Position numbers and translations under genes: made by a program. From positions 176,289-240,288 of the forward strand of contig CAUYUJ010015011.1 in NCBI GenBank assembly GCA_963575745.1: a stretch of DNA of 64,000 nt. The letters run 5' to 3'. The stretch's first letter is position 1, and every line of letters begins with the position of its first letter. A model generated the notes under the pieces. It made no database searches. It was not told where the DNA came from and saw nothing but the letters and a program-made list of their open reading frames with translations. This document shows positions 59,801-64,000 of the stretch, one piece after another. Origin of the DNA: Prorocentrum cordatum. Taxonomy: Eukaryota > Sar > Dinophyceae > Prorocentrales > Prorocentraceae.

Positions 59801-60776
59801 CCATGGGGCCCAAGATTGCCCCAAGAGGCCTCTCAGCCTCTCCCAAAAGACCCTCCGCCCCGCCCTTTTTGGCCCAAGATGCTCCAAGAGAGCGCTAGAT
59901 AGCCCAAGATGGCCTTCAAACTGGCCTAAGATAGCCAAGCATGGCTCAATATAGTCTCCGACAGACCTCCGAGAGGCCTGAATGCAGCCTCACGATGACC
60001 CAAGATGCCGAGCATTGCTCCAGATAGCCTCCGACAACCTCTAGCCGAGCATAGCTTAAGACAGCCTCCAATAGGCCTCAATAAAGCTGGCAATAAATTA
60101 TGGTTGGGCTGATGAGCTCATGGTCGTCCCCCATCTTTTTTAACGATTTCGACACGCACGCGAACTTAATATACAAATCAATGCAACAGCCATTACGAGT
60201 TATCGAAACACCCCTCACCCCTCATCGAATCACCATCGTGGCTAGCACTGGTTTCCATCTTAAACTTCAATGCTGGAAGCGCGTGGTGGTCTTTGTTTTC
60301 CCGAAGACGGCGGCGCGATTGCATGCGTCCTGCCGCCCCTGATTCACCGACTCCCCTGCGAATCGTTTCTGGATGGGTTGGTGGGGATACGCGAATCGTC
60401 AAGAATTGAGAGGGGCTGCCCATTGTGAAATGCAAAACAAAACTTCCGAGGCGCCTCGCACGGCCAACGTGACGTCGCGATGCCCACGGTCTCTTGTGAC
60501 GCCTCGTTGCCACGGCTGGAAGCGCCAAGAAACTACAGACAATAAACCAATTTCTTCCGACCCATGAGGATCCGAACACACGGGTCTCCACAGAATTACA
60601 ATAATTTTCTAGATGAGACGCTGGGTATCTTGCTCAGAGACATCGCGGTGTATGCCCACCGTGCTACGTACAACCGCCGCGCGTTTGCGTTGCTCGAGCT
60701 GCAGAGCCGATTGGAGGTGAATCCGCACATGCATGCATCTCCAGCTGGCAGCCTGTCCATCATATCAGGCATATGA
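56810..60776 (+). CDS. Transposase-like gene of a dinoflagellate-abundant family, three exons
   Basis: Exon 1 (56810-about 58140) starts MPPKRRVRGK. It carries LLLTWYASCKITAQQFCGAC, then LPIGLYMDGIRY, DTVTGIWLVNLLSGRRHL, CACGCRGWDSIYPLLLALTW, VLIWIKGDMMEHAKTLGL and CPCPFC. Exon 2 (about 58300-58890) gives LAIDSLHTLYLGPCL and VPKHHAFSHLTDRT. Exon 3 (about 60569-60776) gives GSPQNYNNFLDETLGILLRD and IAVYAHRATYNRRAFALLEL. The order DGxxY, GD..E..KTLG, CxxC and DxLHTLYLG is reminiscent of DDE transposases of the CACTA/Tnp2 or KDZ type, with two Asp visible, but no catalytic Glu is assigned. I recall the same order in many dinoflagellate proteins. The second intron holds a 1127-bp repeat. Exact splice sites are unresolved. 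No frameshift was seen inside exons. Confidence 0.6.
59282..60408 (-). repeat. 1127-bp repeat, right inverted copy, inside an intron
   Basis: Reverse complement of 54127-55253 along its whole length. It lies between exon 2 (ends about 58890) and exon 3 (starts about 60569) of the transposase-like gene, so it is a repeat inserted in an intron rather than the terminal repeat of that gene's element. Its core is the TCTTGGGGCC-family in reverse (59390-59990). Confidence 0.85.
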
Positions 60777-62179
60777 CTGCAACACCCGCACTGATATTTG
60801 CAACATGTGCGTCGTGTGCACTTGGTACAGCCAGGTTCCAATCAGTGCTTGATGTTGGGCGAGAGTACGCGATGAAGCGAGGAGACGTGCTTCATCAATC
60901 GGGGGTACCCTTGGCTCTTCATCACGCCCCCAGCGCTCTCATCATGGGCGTGCTTGTGAAAGAAGTAGAGCTGCTTACTAGCATGGTCACGAGAGAGATT
61001 GCCCTGTTCGAAATGTTTTCAGGATGCGGCGGTTTTGAATCTCAGATGTTCGCACTCGGTCACCGCGTGGCTACATTCGAACGAAAAGACCGCCCAATGT
61101 TCATGGACGCCTGCACGCTGCATGGAGCGATTTACGCTCTGTATTGCATGCTGGCTGTCGCCCCGTCTGGCACAATCCATTTCGCTCCCCAATGCTCGAC
61201 GTGGTGGATCGGAGCTCGGAAGCACACCTGCCGTGACCCCGCCGTCGACACCTACGGGGACAGCAGCCGCAACGACGTTGCCGAGGGGAGCTGGGTGATG
61301 ATATTGACGTGGGAGGGGGGTGAAGAGTGGCTGGGGAGTGACATCTTTCATTGCGAACGTTGAGCATGCGCTGTGCACGCCACCGCAGGGCTACGCGTTG
61401 GATAGGAATGAAAGGAATCAGAAGGAGGCATGCGGAGGAGGAGGGGGCACGACTGCCGTCAGAGAAGATATACCCGTGCTGCATATGCTCGACAACCTCT
61501 GGCAACTGTAGCGTTCTGCTTACCCTCATCCGCCTGCACCCTCCCCTCTCTCTCTTTGAAGCCGCATCTCAACTTGCCCTCCACTCCCGCCAACATCCCC
61601 TTCTCGCCTCATCCCCTTCCCTCTCCACCCTCCCGCCCGTCCATCGAATATGCGGTTGACAGACAATCGCGCGTTTAGTTTCGATGTGTAACTGGTGAGG
61701 GGAGTTGATACATGATGACAGTCGCCGTCATCAGGGGCATCTTTATCAGCGTGGAACAGCCCCGTGCCTCTATGTTGATGCTCACACCGCAATTCAAGTT
61801 CGCTGCTGAAGTGGCCAGCTTGGTTCCCATCGTGTCCTTTTTGGGGGCGTTTGGCTCGCCGTCGCCCAAGCCTGTGCAGATCTGGAACAACTGGCGCGAC
61901 GCAGCTGGCATCAGGAGGACCAAGCAGGCATCGGATCGGCGGCTCGGTGCATCGAAAGTCAAGCTCGCTGTTGACCAGGCCCGTCGCACAAAATCAGTTC
62001 GCAAAGACGGCACCCAGTCTGGCTGGAAGGACGACCGTTGGGTCGGAGGGAAGAAAAGCCGCCAGGGTCCTAGCGAGAATTACCCGATTGAGTTTCGCCA
62101 CGCGCTGGCTGCAGCAGTGCACCAGTGCTTGTCTGAGCCGTCCAAAGTTGCATCGGCTGTTCCGTGCTTACTTGATTAA
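60773..62179 (+). CDS. C5-DNA-methyltransferase-like gene, at least two exons
   Basis: The first ATG (60773) overlaps the stop of the transposase-like gene by ATGA. Exon 1 (to about 61295) encodes REIALFEMFSGCGGFESQMF, resembling motif I (FxGxGG), and 60 residues later TIHFAPQCSTWWIG, at the place of motif IV (PCQxFS). The last exon (about 61700-62179) encodes GIFISVEQPRASMLML, resembling motif VI (ENV), then FLGAFGSPSPKPVQIWNNWR and a basic tail with YPIEFRHALAAAVHQCL. Order and spacing fit a C5 methyltransferase fold, which transfers methyl groups from S-adenosylmethionine to cytosine. The motif IV proline is not adjacent to the Cys, and motifs VIII-X are not seen. The connecting exon (61300-61700) is unclear. 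It resembles dinoflagellate proteins I recall, but activity is uncertain. Confidence 0.5.
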
Positions 62180-64000
62180 GCCATCGCCGTCCATTCTAAA
62201 TTTAAGGATGTCGATGCCACCCATGCCTCATCGCTGGTTTGAGGTAATGATGCTCTGTGCTCTCTCGCTTGAGACTGATCAGGGAAACCTATTTCACGGT
62301 ATGCGAGAATCAGGGACGTCGATTCGGTAGATGTGGGGTGTGGGAGGCGTCGTCGAATGCCAGGTTGCACGTTGGGTGTACATCACGGGGGGTGATTTCG
62401 ACGCGACATCGACGCGTCGAAATCGCGTCGAAATCCTGAATGTCCAATCGGGTGTCTAGATGTTTTCCCACAGGCCAAACTCGGCCTTGATGGAGGTGGA
62501 ACCGGGTAACACTAACGCCACGCGGCTTGCCGAGCTGTCATTTCATGGAGAGAGCACGAGCTTAATTTATTGTTGTGTCGATGCCGTCTGTGTGCAAGCA
62601 CGAATGGCGCCAGTGCTCAGTTCTGTGCAGCAGAAATGTTGTGACGCATACATTCGCTTCTGGTTGCTCGCCTTCTGTTTCAGTTGATGTCGCGACCCAT
62701 GATGATTATAGCGATGGCATCGGCGATGTATCGACTGCACGTGCTAAACGCGCGAACCTGTCGGATGGGCCTTAGCCGCATCGCGGATGCATCGGCGTGC
62801 GCCATGCAATTATGATGCACAAATGCAAACGCAACTGTCCGTCCTCCTGCATATCCCACCTGCCCCTACATCTCCCGTCTCTCCTCCAACGCGCCCATTC
62901 TACGCAGCGTCGCTGCCTACCCTGTTCACTCCACCACGCATCCCCCAGCAATCGGATCAAAGTGCATCAGCCAGCCTCCGCTCGCGATCAGCTCCGATCC
63001 ATCGCTCGGTGGCCGAGGGGCGCGCAGAGGTTGATCTCGCGCGCGACACGCATCACGCTCGCCCTCTCGCGTGATTGCCCTCTCGTTTTCGAGAGGTCAA
63101 GAGAGGTCGAGCGCGACGCCTGTCGCGCAAGATGTCAACCTCTGTCGGAGGGCTCGCGGAAGAGCTCGCGTGCCCGAATGGGGAGGAGGGGCGGCGGCAG
63201 GAAACCGAGAGGTTCGAGGGGCGGAGAAAAGTTCGGATATAGGCCAGGCGGAAAAGGATCCGGCGGATGGAGGATGGCGGGGGTGGCAGGGAGAGCGGGT
63301 GGGGAAGGGCGCCGAGGAGAGGGGGGGGTGGGATATGGCAATCGGGGTGGGGCTGCATCGGGGGGAGGGCATGAAGAAAGCAAATGGAGAAGATGAGGAG
63401 GCCGTGGAGGAGGGCAAAATATTTGGAGGAGGAGACGGGGGAATCAGGTGATCAAGACGGGTGCGCAGATGAGTGACAGACAAGAGTTGGCGAAGGATGG
63501 TGCCAATTGAAGACAAACAATGCAGCAGGTGGTCATGGTGGTGGAGAGGAGGGGGGGGGGGGGATGAGCTCAGTGGAAGGACGCTGAGTTGTTTCTCCCT
63601 GCATGTTTTTTTCTGTCCAGTGACTTCACTTCCGACGCGATTCTAGGGGGGCTTACTCGACCTGTTGCGCTATGGAGCCACAATATACTCTTCCTGGCGG
63701 AGGCTGGGAGCCAGATGATCCGCGCCCGCTCCTGATCCATCTGCTACAGTTTGGGGATTCTACGACCCGCCCGTTCAGCGCGCCTCCGAGCCCGAGCAGA
63801 GGATTTCGAACGCCGAGGCCGTGTCACTCATCCGCGCGAAGGCTCGGAGCAACGTGCAGGGCTGGCTGTGCGAGGGCCTCCGCCCCCTCCGGGGTTCAGC
63901 CGCTTGATGGGAGTTGTTTGGACATCGCCGCGTGGCGGCGGATCCAACCAACTCCTGTTGAGATGCGGCAGCGGAGCTCCTCTCCGCGGGCCGCCCCCAT
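62180..64000. other. No gene recognised; TCGACGCG repeat and a long foldback
   Basis: Positions 62394-62435 carry the TCGACGCG repeat. Positions 63026-63143 form a long foldback. Positions 63180-63450 are G/GA-rich, and 63545-63565 a G run. Frames such as 62787-63074 show no motif. The window ends in a GC-rich stretch (63650-64000) that could begin another gene (a frame with LIRAKARSNVQGWL near 63830), but the evidence is too thin to call it. Confidence 0.4.
63026..63143. repeat. 118-bp foldback with 36-bp arms and an inner hairpin
   Basis: The arms 63026-63061 (AGAGGTTGATCTCGCGCGCG...) and 63108-63143 are imperfect inverted copies. Inside, CCTCTCG-TTTT-CGAGAGG (63079-63096) is a perfect 7-bp stem. 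It could be a small foldback transposon or a hairpin RNA precursor. I see no promoter evidence. Confidence 0.65.

Noticed and set aside
54127-60408. The 1127-bp arms as terminal inverted repeats of the transposase-like gene
   Set aside because: The conserved C-terminal exon lies outside the right arm, so the arms do not bound the gene.

Overview
Organism. The window looks like nuclear DNA of a dinoflagellate; a Prorocentrum-like GC-rich genome would fit, but I cannot fix the genus. The reasons are: a decayed Ty1/copia retroelement whose gag, protease, integrase and RNase H segments read like dinoflagellate copies I recall; several gene families I know only from dinoflagellate gene sets; phase-0 GT-AG introns flanked by AG/G repeats; a 22-bp relict of the dinoflagellate spliced leader; and a very large load of GC-rich satellites. 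Real coding sequence is a minority of the window. Most long open frames are translations of repeats.

Layout. 1-3.5 kb: minisatellite, an octamer repeat and small foldback elements. 3.48-11.82 kb: a degenerate copia-type retrotransposon with direct terminal repeats, a 111-bp in-frame tandem repeat, and remnants of gag, protease, integrase, a post-integrase domain, reverse transcriptase and RNase H in order. 14.48-15.42 kb: a pyroglutamyl-peptidase I gene with an intron occupied by a 167-bp foldback element that has relatives at 2.6 and 11.8 kb. 18.8-27.5 kb: a repeat landscape of GGAAGG/CCTTCC arrays with palindromic hinges and a CCCGACCC array with a periodic conserved core. 27.87 kb: spliced-leader relict followed by a 32-codon frame. 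31.3-36.3 kb: tandem arrays with units of 4, 151, 76, 103 and 9 bp. 37.7-42.4 kb: ten same-strand copies, plus one decayed copy, of a short hairpin motif surrounding a Helitron-type PIF1 helicase (38.4-40.3 kb, one frameshift) and a hypothetical gene (40.7-41.5 kb). 43.9-44.8 kb: an intact unknown gene ending at a 32-bp palindrome.

45.5-54.0 kb: two multi-exon dinoflagellate-type genes whose introns are extreme purine or pyrimidine runs. 54.1-60.4 kb: an inverted pair of 1.13-kb repeats. The right copy lies inside an intron of a three-exon transposase-like gene (56.8-60.8 kb). The stop codon of that gene overlaps (ATGA) the first ATG of a gene resembling C5 DNA methyltransferases (60.8-62.2 kb). 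The transposase-like/methyltransferase-like pair is the best candidate here for an undescribed system. The rest, to 64 kb, holds a long foldback and no recognised gene.

Function. Three parts are mobile-element derived (copia, Helitron helicase, transposase-like gene). One gene is a recognisable housekeeping enzyme (pyroglutamyl peptidase). The two large intron-rich genes have no assigned function. All family assignments come from reading motifs by eye, without database searches.
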